The notes: generated by a model not told the origin, from the letters alone. A stretch of DNA of 64,000 nt from Zygnema cylindricum (GCA_037447655.1 JBBHKE010001067.1:53899-117898), one strand, 5' to 3'; positions 1-10,145 are shown, counted from the first letter of the stretch. Translations and numbers: made by a program.

Positions 1-313
1 AGCTTAGTGATAGCTCAGTGGTAGCTTGACAGATTAGTGGTAGCTTGGTGGTTTAACGTACCTCTCTAGTACATTGGTGTTGCTAGTTCAACACAAGTAT
101 AAGACTTAGGACTCAGAACATATTATGTATCCAGACTTCCAAGTAGTAAACCTGCAAACAATTTTTGGGAACTTCTGAGTATTATATCTTGAGTGTTGTC
201 GGGTCAATTGTGCTCAAACATTGGGATTTGTCAGTGTTTATGCTACTCTATATTATGATAGAGTTTTGCGAGGTTAGGATGCTTGTATAAGAATTGGTGA
301 GCACTTAAGAACA
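1..313 (+). repeat. 5' LTR of copia element, 3' part only
   Basis: Bases 1-313 align with 9731-10045 with scattered substitutions and about two bases of indel. The stretch starts inside a run of short AGCTCAGTGGT-like repeats and ends GAACA, the expected LTR terminus opposite a TGTTG start. No clear primer-binding site starting TGG directly follows; the leader 314-353 leads to the gag ATG at 354. Confidence 0.85.
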
Positions 314-353
314 GCTGTTTTGTAAGATTCTTCATAGCTTCTGAGAGTGTATC

Positions 354-1498
354 ATGTCTACTTCTACTACTAGTGCTGCTCCTCCACCTGCACTGGTGGT
401 TGTATTACAACAGGTTATGGGCCTGTCATCAAGAATTCCTATCTTTTCTGGGGATAAATATGTTTACAGGGCGGATATGGTGGAGACACATTATGAGAAT
501 GTCAATCTTTTGGATATATTGGATGGTTCGCTGGATGAATCTGATTCGTCATGGTCTAAGAAAAATACTCAATCTCGTTCTATTCTCAAATTCTGTATAT
601 CTGAGGACTTAGCTATGTCTGGGATAAAAATGAAAAAAGTAATTGATATGTGGAAATCCTTTAAAAGTGATTATGAAAAGGCTAATGTCTAGGAAGAGCT
701 ACTATTGGCTGGAAAAATTTGGGACTATAAGTACACTTGCGGTACAATGGCTGAATATTCTAATAAATTTCGTATCCTTGTAGATGCACATGCTTGTGCA
801 CGTGAGGTGTTTCCTCCGTTTCAACAGGCAGCATTGCTTATGAGGGGTCTCCCTCGTAGTATGAAAGGAGCATCTGACATGCTCAAGCAGAAAGATAAAG
901 CTAGCTGGACTTAAGAGTTAGCCATCAATATTTTACTAGAGGAGGAAGCTACATCTAGTATTCTTAATGTTGAGCAAGTAGAGGCTTTTAATTCAGACTT
1001 TGGGAGGAAATGTCAACTTAATCAGCAACGTAATTAGTTTAACCAGTTCAGACAGTTTAATCAAGGTGGAAATAGACAATCAAACAATGCATGTTTTTAT
1101 TGTAGTGAGAGAGGTCATGGATACAAATTCTGTCCTAAACTTAAAAAAGCTAACGATAAAGGTTTATACAGGTCGGGATGGCAACAAAGTTAGTTTTACA
1201 AAAGCTTCACGAGGCCTACACCTCGTGTAAATGCACTGTTTTCAGCTTCTTCATCACTCCAGGACGAGACTCTGACATTTTCTCTGCAGGACGACACGGA
1301 TCTATTCGCAATGCAGGCAGAAATGAAAGGCACGAAGGACCCTAGATGGATAATGGATACAAGAGCGTCAGCCCACATGTGTTGGAACAAGGCCATCTTC
1401 AAAAATGTGAAAGCAACGCCGAAGAAAAATATTTATTATGCCTGTGGAATAAGTGTCCAAACTCGTGCTATGGGTGATGTGTCCTTGCTAGTTGATGC
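354..1498 (+). pseudogene. copia gag and start of protease, broken
   Basis: Frame 3 encodes a copia-type Gag: an N-terminal part (354-692), a middle part (705-914), then a zinc knuckle of form CX2CX4HX4C at about 1089-1130 (C-FY-C, H, C). A protease start follows (1311-1498), where the usual D(S/T)GAS-H active-site signature reads DTRASAH, so the active-site glycine is replaced by arginine. In-frame stops at 690-692, 912-914 and about 1030 interrupt the frame. The reading frame then enters the inserted element at 1499; the protease frame resumes after it at 5850. Confidence 0.85.
1494..1498 (+). repeat. Target-site duplication, left (GATGC)
   Basis: GATGC immediately precedes the TG start of the inner LTR. 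GACGC follows the end of the inner 3' LTR at 5850-5854, one substitution apart. Removing the insertion plus one copy rejoins the copia protease frame, which confirms the boundary. Confidence 0.85.
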
Positions 1499-2679
1499 TG
1501 TTGATATTTGTGTATTTTCTAGGTCTGTAATAGGATAGGAAAAAGGCAAAGGCAGTCTGCCTCTAACTCCCCTCTCCAAGCCCGCACACTTGTTGTAGTC
1601 ACTGAAGGCTGGATAGGGAGCTAGAGCCATGGCTGCCTAAGCTCTCTAGAGAAGACATGGGGTAAATTAGTAATACTTACCAAAAGGTATTTGCCGGACC
1701 CAGGAATTGATCTTGGTACCTACCGTTCGTCAATACGACATTAGCCAAACTTTATCCATTTAGACTAGAGCTTGTATTACGACGTATGGGGTTTGATAAT
1801 TATTTAGATAGTTACACGTAGACTAGTTCATTTAACTGGAAATATATACGTATTGCATAGATACAGTTATGTATAGTACGGAGTACATATTTATTAATTG
1901 AAACGGATACCGCGCATTTGGTTCGACCGCGAAACAAATAGCGCGCGTCTATTTTCAAAGGCTAGCAATATAGCCTGATTTAATCGGACGGCCACGATAG
2001 GCGCCGCGATCGCGGGATATGTCCTTTTGGCGGTTTGCGGTCATCGCCACATAGGATGACACATGGCACGTCAACATTGGATTGCGGCGACACCGGAGAT
2101 TACGGGAACAAATAGATATATGACATGTGTTGACATTTCAGCCATATCGTACGATTGTCGTACAGAAAGTACACCGGCACCTGTACTTATCTGTACCGTA
2201 CATTGATGTGATTGGTGCCGTACGTCAGTAGATAGGGTCTTAGAGTGAGAATAGGACTTAGATTTTTTTGAGTAGCTAGTCGCCTCTCCCAGGGAGCATC
2301 TTGTATAAATGGCAAACTTTGGCCAGCCATAACTATCAATTTACTTGACCATTTTCAGTGATTCTTTTTGCTACGGACTCACGGGAGTCGAGGCTACACA
2401 AGGGTGTAGTCGGTCAAAGTTTTTGTCTGCCAGGGTTGCTGCATTTATAAGGGAAAGTCAAAGTGGGTGAATGTGTCCAAATCTCATATTTTAACTTTGC
2501 ATTCTGTGGTGGAACTGACCACACAGAAAGTGTTATTTCACAGGGGTGAATCTATATTGGGATTGTGACTGTCAAGGGGTCAGTCATTTGGGTTTATATT
2601 AACTTGGAGTCGGAACTATCTAGATAAGCTTCTTTTGGATTTGCATACTCTGAGGGCCAATGGAGGTCTCAGAGTTTCA
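1499..2679 (+). repeat. 5' LTR of nested element
   Basis: 1181 bases, TG...CA ends, near-identical to 4670-5849. A TATA-like TATAAAT at 2304-2310 is conserved in the other copy (5474-5480) and is the likely promoter. An ATG at 2660, inside the LTR, could start translation into the leader. Confidence 0.92.
2304..2310 (+). promoter_or_regulatory. Candidate TATA box in nested LTR
   Basis: TATAAAT lies about 805 bases into the LTR and is identical in position and sequence in the 3' copy (5474-5480). This is the expected place for the U3/R boundary promoter. Inference only; no start-site data. Confidence 0.5.
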
Positions 2680-2851
2680 GGTTATAGGCCCACCATCTAG
2701 GGTGCCTATGTTTGATGGAACAGGCTTCACGTATTGGGCGTTTACAATGGAGGGATTGCTTTTCGAGAAGCACTTATGGGGAATTGTTGCGGGACAAGTG
2801 AGATGTCCGCCACCTAGCTTTGGAGGAGCTTACTACGGAGAATCATCTTAG
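2660..2851 (+). pseudogene. N-terminal Gag fragment of nested element, ends in a stop
   Basis: The translation contains a VPMFDGTGFTYW...ME..L segment ending in LWGIVAGQ, like the N-terminus of plant copia Gag (DUF4219-like: an FDG-x-x-Y-x-x-W core). The frame stops at 2849-2851. The rest of Gag continues in another frame from 2911, so a frameshift or small deletion separates the two halves in this copy, unless the short region is spliced. The first codons lie inside the LTR, so ATG 2708 is an alternative start. Confidence 0.6.
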
Positions 2852-2910
2852 ACTTCCCAGAATATCATCCGGAGTTCAGATGCAACGGAGGTGAAGGGAA
2901 AAACCTTTCC

Positions 2911-4656
2911 GTGGATGGGGAAATAGGGGAGAAGGAAAAAGGGACACCTATGGTGAGGGGAGCTAGGCTCTCAGCTATGGTACCACATGTAAGGATTAAA
3001 ACTGAAGAAAATGACACAAAAATATGGGAATACAAAAACACTATAGCAAAACATCTCATACTTAGATATGTGTCTAAGTCCATAGCTATCACTCTTTTAA
3101 GTCTAACCAAGTCTTCAGAGATATGGGAAGCACTAACTCAGATTTATAAGAGTGAGACTATTCAGAGGCAGCAATTAGTAAAACAGGAAATAGATGCCTA
3201 TGTTTATAAAGGCGGTAGCATGATAGAGTTTTGCAATGATATTGCTGCGTTATATGTTGAGCTTACTAGTGCGGGATATGTAGAATCTGAGGAGGGTAAG
3301 ATAAATACACTAATTATGAAACTCCAAGATGAGTACGAAAACATAATTTGTCGTATGCAGGCAATGGTTGGCTCCTCATGGACTTGGAGCTTTACCATGG
3401 GGATAATTCTTGTGAGGGAAAGCACTTTGGAGCTTCGTAGGGGAAAGGACAGGGTCAATGCATTTTCAGCTGGTGGTGATTGGCGGAAGCGTGATGAGAG
3501 GAACGGCGGTGACGAGCGGAAGCGTGATGAGAAGAACGGTGGTGACGAGCGGAAGCGTGATGAGAGAAAGAAAGACAAAGGTAAACCTTATCGGAACTTT
3601 GGTGGAAAGAGAGGGAGAGGAAAAGGCACGGGAGCTTTGAAAAAAGGGGTTTGCTTCTTTTGTAGGGAACCGGGTCATTATATGGAGGAATGCCCTTGTT
3701 TGGAAAAACTTAGAAGTTGGAATGTGGATGAGGAGGAAGAAGGGGAAGAGGAGAAAGAGGATGAAGATATTTTAGAGCTTCTCCGGATTAGTAGTATGGG
3801 GAAGAAAGAAAAGCACACAGTAATTGCACGAAGGCAACAGTGTGCTTTTGGAGGTATAAGGGAAGTAAAGAGAGAGGAGGTACTTGAGGATGTCGAGGAG
3901 TGTAGAGTGTATGACTTAGAAATGAGAAAGTCAGTTCTAGGATCCATAAGTGAAAACGGGAAAGATAAAATTAATCAGGATAATATTATAGATAATAGGG
4001 AACCAAAAAATTGGTTGGAAAGGGAGACTTCAACGGATTCCGAGGAAAGGGGAGAAGTGAAACTCGAAGAGGTTTCAAATGATAGGGGAGAAGAGAAATA
4101 TTTGATTAAAGGTTTAGGGGAGAAGAAATATTTATTGGGAATTAAATTAGAAAGTAATAGTGGAAAGAATTCCATGGGAGAGAGTGAGGGAAGTTCAGAA
4201 AATGGGGTAATTATCATGGATAAAAATATGAGTACGAAAGATGTAGATCTTATGAGGAACTTAGTGGGGACTAGTGTTTTTTGGGAATATTTGGGGGTGG
4301 ATGGATTTGACATCACTACTTGGTGTGATGTCACTTTTGAAGATGTGCCTGTAAAAGGGTTAGCATCTGGGTGTATGTTGCAGATTGGAGATGAGGCTGG
4401 CTGTTTGGATCGCAAGAGGGAAATCGGTTTGTGTGTGGATGAAAAAGTGATGAGGTGGATAACACCTTTGCTCGGATTTATGAAAAGTGGGATGTTAAAT
4501 AAAATGTGTGATGCAATTATTATTCCAGTTCATTTAATGCACTGTGTTAAATACTTAAGTTTTATGAAAAGAAAAGGAAAAAGGAAAAAGAAAAAGAAAA
4601 AGAGGAGGGGGTGTTTGTCTACTTTTTTTGTGGAAGTTGAAAGGGAAAAACACTAG
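2911..4656 (+). CDS. Gag-like protein of nested element with long unassigned C-terminal extension
   Basis: 581 codons, open throughout. Residues ~35-175 resemble the UBN2-type copia Gag (a run of helices with IWEALTQIY). Residues ~189-220 carry three imperfect copies of an 11-residue GGDERKRDE(R/K)N module. A zinc knuckle CX2CX4HX4C follows (C248, C251, H256, C261). After it come about 300 residues I do not recognise: strongly acidic at first (~270-285), Glu/Lys-rich in the middle, and a polybasic run of Lys/Arg close to the end that could bind nucleic acid or act as a nuclear signal. No pol domain follows; the polypurine tract starts just after the stop. ATG 2911 is only the first Met of this frame; the true N-terminus probably lies upstream. 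Confidence 0.75.
   Translation: MDGEIGEKEKGTPMVRGARLSAMVPHVRIKTEENDTKIWEYKNTIAKHLILRYVSKSIAITLLSLTKSSEIWEALTQIYKSETIQRQQLVKQEIDAYVYKGGSMIEFCNDIAALYVELTSAGYVESEEGKINTLIMKLQDEYENIICRMQAMVGSSWTWSFTMGIILVRESTLELRRGKDRVNAFSAGGDWRKRDERNGGDERKRDEKNGGDERKRDERKKDKGKPYRNFGGKRGRGKGTGALKKGVCFFCREPGHYMEECPCLEKLRSWNVDEEEEGEEEKEDEDILELLRISSMGKKEKHTVIARRQQCAFGGIREVKREEVLEDVEECRVYDLEMRKSVLGSISENGKDKINQDNIIDNREPKNWLERETSTDSEERGEVKLEEVSNDRGEEKYLIKGLGEKKYLLGIKLESNSGKNSMGESEGSSENGVIIMDKNMSTKDVDLMRNLVGTSVFWEYLGVDGFDITTWCDVTFEDVPVKGLASGCMLQIGDEAGCLDRKREIGLCVDEKVMRWITPLLGFMKSGMLNKMCDAIIIPVHLMHCVKYLSFMKRKGKRKKKKKKRRGCLSTFFVEVEREKH
3479..3568 (+). repeat. 33-base tandem repeat in nested gag
   Basis: About three in-frame copies of a unit containing GGAAGCGTGATGAGA, giving the repeated charged GGDERKRDE module just before the zinc knuckle. 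Confidence 0.8.
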
Positions 4657-4669
4657 AAAAAAAGGGGAG
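4655..4669 (+). other. Polypurine tract of nested element
   Basis: A purine run (AAAAAAAGGGGAG) directly before the TGTTG start of the 3' LTR: the usual plus-strand primer of copia elements. Confidence 0.8.
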
Positions 4670-5849
4670 TGTTGATATTTGGGTATTTCTAGGTCTGTAA
4701 TAGGATAGGAAAAAGGCAGAGGCAGTCTGCCTCTAACTCCCCTCTCCAAGCCCCCACACTTATTGTAGTCACTGAAGGCTGGATAGGGAGCTAGAGCCAT
4801 GGCTCCCTAAGCTCTCTAGAGAAGACATGGGGTAAATTAGTAATACTTACCAAAAGGTATTTGACGGACCCAGGAATTGATCGTGGTACCTACCGTTCGT
4901 GAATACGACATTAGCCAAACTTTATCCATTTAGACTAGAGCTGGTATTACGACGTATAGGGTTTGATAATTATTTAGATAGGTACACGTAGACTAGTTCA
5001 TTTAACTGGAAATATATAAGTATTGCATAGATACAGTTATGTATAGTACGGAGTACAGATTTATTAATTGAAACGGATACCGCGCATTTGGTTCGACCGC
5101 GAAACAAATACCGCGCGTCTATTTTCAACGGCTAGCAATATAGCCGGATTTAATCGGACGGCCACGATAGGCGCCGTGATCGCGGGATATGTACTTTTGG
5201 CGGTTTGCGGTCATCGCCACATAGGATGACACATGGCACGTCAACATTGGATTGCGGCGACACCAGAGATTACGGGAACAATTAGATATATGACATGTGT
5301 TGACATTTCAGCCATATCGTACGATTGTCGTACAGAAAGTACACCGGCACCTGTACTTATCTGTACCGTACAGTGATGTGATTGGTGCCGTACGTCAGTA
5401 GATAGGGTCTTAGAGTGAGAATAGGACTAAGAATTTTTTGAGTAGCTAGTCGCCTCTCCCAGAGAGCATCTTGTATAAATGTCAAACTTTGGCCAGCCAT
5501 AACTATCAATTTACTTGACCATTTTCAGTGATTCTTTTTGCTGCGGACTGAGGGGAGTCGAGGCTACATAGGGGTGTAGTCGGTCAGAGTTTTTGTCTGC
5601 CAGGGTGGCTGCATTTATAAGGGAAAGTCAAAGTGGGTGAATGTGTCCAAATCTCATATTCTAACTTTGCATTCTGTGGTGGAACTGACCACACAAAAAG
5701 TGTTATTTCACAGGGGTGAATCTATATTGGGATTGTGACTGTCAAGGGGTCAGTCATTTGGGTTTATATTAACTTGGAGTCGGCACTATCTAGATTAGCT
5801 TCTTTTGGATCTGCATACTCTGAGGGCCAATGGAGGTCTCACAGTTTCT
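4670..5849 (+). repeat. 3' LTR of nested element
   Basis: 1180 bases matching 1499-2679. The end reads TTTCT where the left copy has TTTCA, so the terminal CA has mutated. GACGC, the right target duplication, follows at 5850-5854. Confidence 0.9.
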
Positions 5850-7127
5850 GACGCAAAAGGAAAAGCAATTGAAAGGACTCTTCACAATGTCTTATTTGTG
5901 CCTGACTTTAAGAAAAATCTGTTTTCTGCGTCGTTGGTAGAGAGTAAAGGCTTTGGGGTTACTTTGAAAAATGGTCGGCAGATTGAGAGCAAAAATGGCA
6001 AGGTTGCGATTACAAGTACTAGAGATAGTAGCAAGATGTATCGCATGGATATGGCTTATACGAAGGAGAATGATGTTATGTACTCCGGTGTTTTGCACTC
6101 ATATTATTTGTTGCATAAAAGATTAGGCCATGTCAACTATGATAGTTTGAGGAAAATGGTCTGTGCTGGAAAAATAGAGGGTGTATCAATCAAAGATGAG
6201 CCGGTCAAAACTTGTGATGGTTGCGCTTTAGGAAAAATCCACCGATTGCCATTTTTTAAAGATTCTGAGCACCGGTCAACGAAACTATTGCAAAAAATTC
6301 ATTCGGATGTTTTAGGTCTAGCGAAGGTTCCATCTGCCGGGGGGATGAAATATATGGTCACCTTCACAGATGATTTCTCCAGGTTTACAAAAGTTTACTT
6401 CATGAAGGAGAAGATTGAAGTGTTTGATCTCTTCAAACACTACAAAGCATGGGTTGAAAAACTTCATAATTTACCTATTTTACAGCTCAGATCACACAAT
6501 GGTGGTGACTATTCCTCGAAAGAATTTGAAACCTTTTTACTCGAGGAAGGTATTAGTCATCTATTGAATGTTCTATATTCAATAGAACAAAATGGGGTGT
6601 TGGAGAGACTAAATAGAACTCTCACGGAGAGCTCTAGGTCGATGCTCGCAGATAAAAATGTGGATCCGAAATTCTGGGCTGAGGCTCTAAATTGTGCAGT
6701 TTATATTAAGAATTGAATAGGATCTAGATCGGTAGACACTACTCCTTACGAGATCCGGACAGGTAGCAAACTAGATGTTAGCCATTTCAAAGTCTTTGGT
6801 AGTCAATGCTTTATATTGGATATGTCCACATATAGAAGGAAAATGGAACCGAAGGGACTACGGGGTATTTTGTTAGGATATGACGATCACTCAAAAGGTT
6901 ATAGAGTCTTTGTATTTGAGAGGCAAAAAATAGTTGTATTTCGCAATATTATTGTAAAGGATGAGCTTGACTCCAGAGATTTATTTCAAATGACAGAGCA
7001 GCAAAAGCAACAAAAGGTACAGGAATATGTCATTTTAGATTGCATGCAAGAAATTGTCCCGCAGATGCAACATTCTCCGGTAGTGACTTCAGAGTCAGAC
7101 TCTCTCCAAGTCCCTCAACAAGTTTAG
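5850..7127 (+). pseudogene. copia protease end and integrase, inactivated
   Basis: The protease frame resumes (VDA-KGK...VLFVPDFKKNLFS), then the GAG-pre-integrase zinc site (LLHKRLGH...CDGC) and the integrase core (HSDVLG...FTDDFSRF...NGVLERLNRTL). The catalytic triad should be D-D-E. The first D (HSD) and the E (35 residues after the second position) are present, but the second D is histidine (LRSHNGG). A TGA at 6714-6716 interrupts the frame; the integrase C-terminal part continues in frame 6717-7127 (GYDDHSKGYRVF). Both lesions make it non-functional. Confidence 0.9.
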
Positions 7128-7620
7128 TTCCAACCGGACCAACAGCGGTCAATCCACACAGATCGCAACCAGCGCAAACAACGCAATGCGCGGCATCCGA
7201 CGATCTCAGCCTCAAAATTTCCGGGGGGAAGAAGATCAAGCAGCCGCCTGCAATCAAGCTCTCACTTTGCCTAAGATCATAAGGAACATCATTGTTTAAG
7301 ATGAACTAGACTCCATAGATTTATTTCAAATGACAGAGCTGCAAAAGCAACAAAAGGTACAGCAATATGTCATTTTAGATTGCATGCAGGAAATTGTCCC
7401 GCAGATTCCACAAACTCCGGTGGTGACTCCGCAGTCAAACTCTCTCCAAATTCCTCATCAACTTTGGGTCCAACCGGACCAACAACGGTCGGTACACACA
7501 GATCGCAACCAGCAGAATCAGCGCAATGCGCGGCATCCAAGATCTCAGCCTCAGAATTTCCGGGTGGAAGAAGATCAAGCAGCCGCCTGCAAGCAAGCTC
7601 TCACTTTGCCTACTCGGCAG
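6948..7620 (+). repeat. ~340-base tandem duplication in copia pol linker
   Basis: Two diverged direct copies, about 6948-7285 and 7288-7620. Both contain the segment encoding MTE(Q/L)QKQQKVQ(E/Q)YVILDC and end at CTCACTTTGCCT. The offset is 340 bases, not a multiple of three, so the copies lie in different frames and the duplication itself shifts the polyprotein frame between integrase and RT. Confidence 0.9.
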
Positions 7621-9206
7621 CCTTAGGGGAGCCTTTGACCATTCAGGAGGCCTTCTCATCACCAGAACGGAACCACTGGATCGAGGCAGCAAACGACGAA
7701 ATGAAGTCCATCATGGAGGCTCAAACATATGAGCTTGTGGACCTTCCTCCAGACCGAAAAGCGATCGGCAGCAAATGGGTATTCAAGGTGAAGTTAAATT
7801 TCGATAACACCATTGAACCTTATAAGGCCAGACTTGTGGCAAAGGGGTTTAATCAAAAGGAGAGAATCGATTTTGAAGAAACATTTTCTCCGGTTGTAAG
7901 ATTTTCGACAGTTAGGATTTTGATGTCTCTAGCTACTATAGAAGATATGGAAATACATCAAATGGATGTAAAGACGGCCTTTTTGCACAAAGAACTAGAA
8001 GAGACCATTTACATGAAGCAGCCTGAAAAGTATGTGGAACCAGGAAAAGAGCACTTAGTATGCAAGTTGCTAAAATATTTGTACGGCCTAAAACACGCCC
8101 CCAGACAGTGGAATCTGAAGCTTGATGAATTCTTGACTAGCCTAGGATTTCAAAGGATAAGTTCTGATCACTCTGTCTACGTTCTAAAGGGTGAAAATGG
8201 GATAGTGTATATAGCAGTATATGTAGATGATTTGCTATTAATTAGCAAATGAATGGCTGAAATTAAAAAAATCAAAACTGCTCTTAACTCACGGTTCGAG
8301 ATGAAAGACCTTGGTGAGGCAAAATATATTTTGGGTATCCAGGTAGAGAGGGACAGAAATAAGAAAATAATAAAATTGACTCAAAAAGAGGCTATTGGAA
8401 ACATGTTAGATGAGTACGGAATGCGGGGGGCAAAAGAATGTTTAACTCTTATGGAGTTTCGACAAAAGTTAGAGGGAGAAGAGATAGAACCAGGTGTCAT
8501 TGTTAGCGAGTATTTAGAGTCAAGGGAGAATGATCCTATGACAATAATATCTTATATAGAGATAGTGGGAAGCTTAATATATTTCATGAATTGTACCCGT
8601 CCTGACATTGCTACAGCAGTCGGGGTACTGAGCAGGAGTCTAGAAAATCCGAGAAAATCAGATCTTGATGCAGCAAGGAGAGTCTTAAGATATTTGGCAG
8701 GAACTAAAGACCTCAAACTCACTCTAGGCGGAGGAGAAGTCTAGCTGCAAACATGGAGTGATGGAAGCTATGGCGACATGCCAAGCCGGAAATCCACCAC
8801 GGGATTCGTTCTACAAATTGGGAACGGTACTTGCTGTTGGAGCAACAAACTTCAAAAGGTTACAACACAGTCAACAATGGAGTCAGAATATATGGCAGCA
8901 AGCTCGACCCTCAAAGAACTCTTATGGGTAAAATCCATGTTACAAGAACTAGGATACATGCAAGTTGGTCCACAGGTGATCTCGTGTGATAACCAGGCTG
9001 CCATTGCCATTGCTTCTAACCCGAGTCATCACTTCAAAAGCAAGCACATGGATGTACGATTACACTTTGTAAGAGAAAAAGTGTTCTCTAGAGTGATTAA
9101 ATTATGTTATTTGCCAGATGCAAAAATGATTGCTGATATGGTCACTAAAGCTCTTCCTGCTCCTAAGATAAAGTATTGTAGGGACGCACTGGGATTAAGT
9201 GAATAG
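7620..9206 (+). pseudogene. copia reverse transcriptase and RNase H, with stops
   Basis: The RT_2 family domain starts near LGEPLTIQEAF, with SKWVFKVK, YKARLVAKGF, MDVKTAFLHK and the catalytic YVDD near 8220. A TGA at 8250-8252 follows at once. The same frame continues (MKDLGEAKYILGI...RPDIATAVGVLSR) to a TAG at 8742-8744. RNase H follows (SDGSYGD..SRKSTTGF, STMESEYMA, CDNQAAI, HMDVRLHFVRE, DMVTKAL) and ends at 9204-9206. All domains are recognisable, so decay is mostly point mutation. Confidence 0.9.
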
Positions 9207-9354
9207 TTGAATTGCTGCACTGCTATACTACCATGCTGCGATAAGTCCACCATTGAGATGTAATGGGACTGGGTGACTTGCTAATTGCTATATTGCTATG
9301 CTGCGATGCTGCGATAGTTTATCACCGCAGCTGCGCCGGTGTACTGAGTCTAAA

Positions 9355-9366
9355 GCTTTAGGGGAG
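9355..9366 (+). other. Polypurine tract of copia element
   Basis: GCTTTAGGGGAG abuts the TGTTG start of the 3' LTR, the classic copia arrangement. Confidence 0.75.
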
Positions 9367-10045
9367 TGTTGTCTTTTGGAAAGTTTTCAGTCTCAAAGCA
9401 GCGAAGCTGCACAACAACTATACAGATAGAGCAGCGCAGCTGCTATACAGACAGAGCAGCGCAGCTGCTATACAGATAGAGCAGCGCAGCTGCTATACAG
9501 CAGAGCACCGCAGCAGCACAACATCAGAACAGCGCAACAGCGAAGCTGCAACAGAGACAGGACAACGCAACCACGATTACATTTGATATGGTCCGTACGG
9601 ACAACGCAGCGTCTGATATTCTTAATGTGATTCTGTAAAGGATAGAGCAACTGCGATAGATACGATTCTAGTCAACTTAGTGGGTAACTCAGTGGTAACT
9701 TAGTGGGTAGCTCAGTGACAGCTCAGTGGTAGCTTAGTGATAGCTCAGTGGTAGCTTGACAGATTAGTGGTAGCTTGGTGGTTTGACATACCTCTCAAGT
9801 ACACTGGTGTTGCTAGTTCAACACAAGTATAAGACTTAGGACTCAGAACATATTATTTATCCAGACTTCCAAGTAGTAAAAACTGCATACAGGTTTTGGG
9901 AAACTTTTGAGTATTATATCTTAAGTGTTGTCGGGTCAATTGTGGTGAAACTTTGGGAGTTGTCAATGTTTATGCTACTCTATATTCTGATAGAGTTTTG
10001 TGAGGTTTGGATGCTTGTATAAGAATTGGTGAGCACTTAAGAACA
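9367..10045 (+). repeat. 3' LTR of copia element (679 bases)
   Basis: Begins TGTTGTC after the polypurine tract and ends GAACA. It includes short GCAGCGCAGCTGC-centred tandem repeats (9410-9510) and a run of AGCTCAGTGGT-like repeats (9680-9775). The last 315 bases match the window's first 313. Confidence 0.88.
9410..9510 (+). repeat. ~30-base tandem repeat inside copia LTR
   Basis: Three to four copies of a unit with the near-palindrome GCAGCGCAGCTGC and the spacer TATACAGATAGA. It lies in the U3 part of the LTR, where enhancer repeats are common. Function unknown. Confidence 0.8.
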
Positions 10046-10145
10046 ACTGTTTGGTAGGATTCTTGATAGCTTTTGAGAGTGTATCATGTCTACTTCTACT
10101 ACTACTGCTGCTCCTCCACCTACACCGGTGGTTGTAGAACAACAA
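10046..10145 (+). mobile_element. Leader and gag start of a second, truncated copia unit
   Basis: After the LTR end, bases 10046-10145 match 314-412: the same leader and an ATG (10086) with the same Ser/Thr-rich first Gag codons. Similarity stops near 10145. The LTR 9367-10045 therefore also acts as the 5' LTR of a tandem copy deleted almost entirely. No target duplication is visible for either unit. Confidence 0.85.

Larger units (their letters stand above)
1499..5849 (+). mobile_element. Nested non-autonomous LTR retrotransposon with gag but no pol (TR-GAG type)
   Basis: Two ~1180-base direct repeats (1499-2679 and 4670-5849) bound a 1990-base interior. The element starts TGTTGATATT, the left repeat ends TTTCA, and a polypurine tract (AAAAAAAGGGGAG) lies just before the right repeat. 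A 5-base target duplication flanks it. The interior encodes only Gag with a zinc knuckle; no integrase, RT or RNase H motif is present. This matches the TR-GAG class, mobilised in trans by a relative. By eye the repeats differ by about 3 per 100 over their first ~530 bases, so the insertion is not very recent. Confidence 0.9.
1..10045 (+). mobile_element. Decayed Ty1/copia LTR retrotransposon (5' LTR truncated by window start)
   Basis: The order LTR - gag - protease - integrase - RT - RNase H - polypurine tract - LTR is that of Ty1/copia. The 3' LTR starts TGTTG after the tract AGGGGAG and ends AACA at 10045. Bases 1-313 match its last ~315 bases, so the 5' LTR is cut by the window edge. The coding region runs in one main frame (354 to 9206) but has stops near 690, 912, 1030, 6714, 8250 and 8742, a foreign insertion at 1499-5849, an internal duplication near 6950-7620 and a changed integrase catalytic residue. 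It cannot be autonomous. Confidence 0.93.

Noticed and set aside
1436-1630. Short minus-strand frame repeated at 4555-4800
   Set aside because: The same LTR sequence occurring twice; no sign it is expressed as protein.
9410-9510. CRISPR-like regularly spaced repeats
   Set aside because: Units are contiguous and sit in a retrotransposon LTR of a eukaryotic genome; there are no unique spacers.
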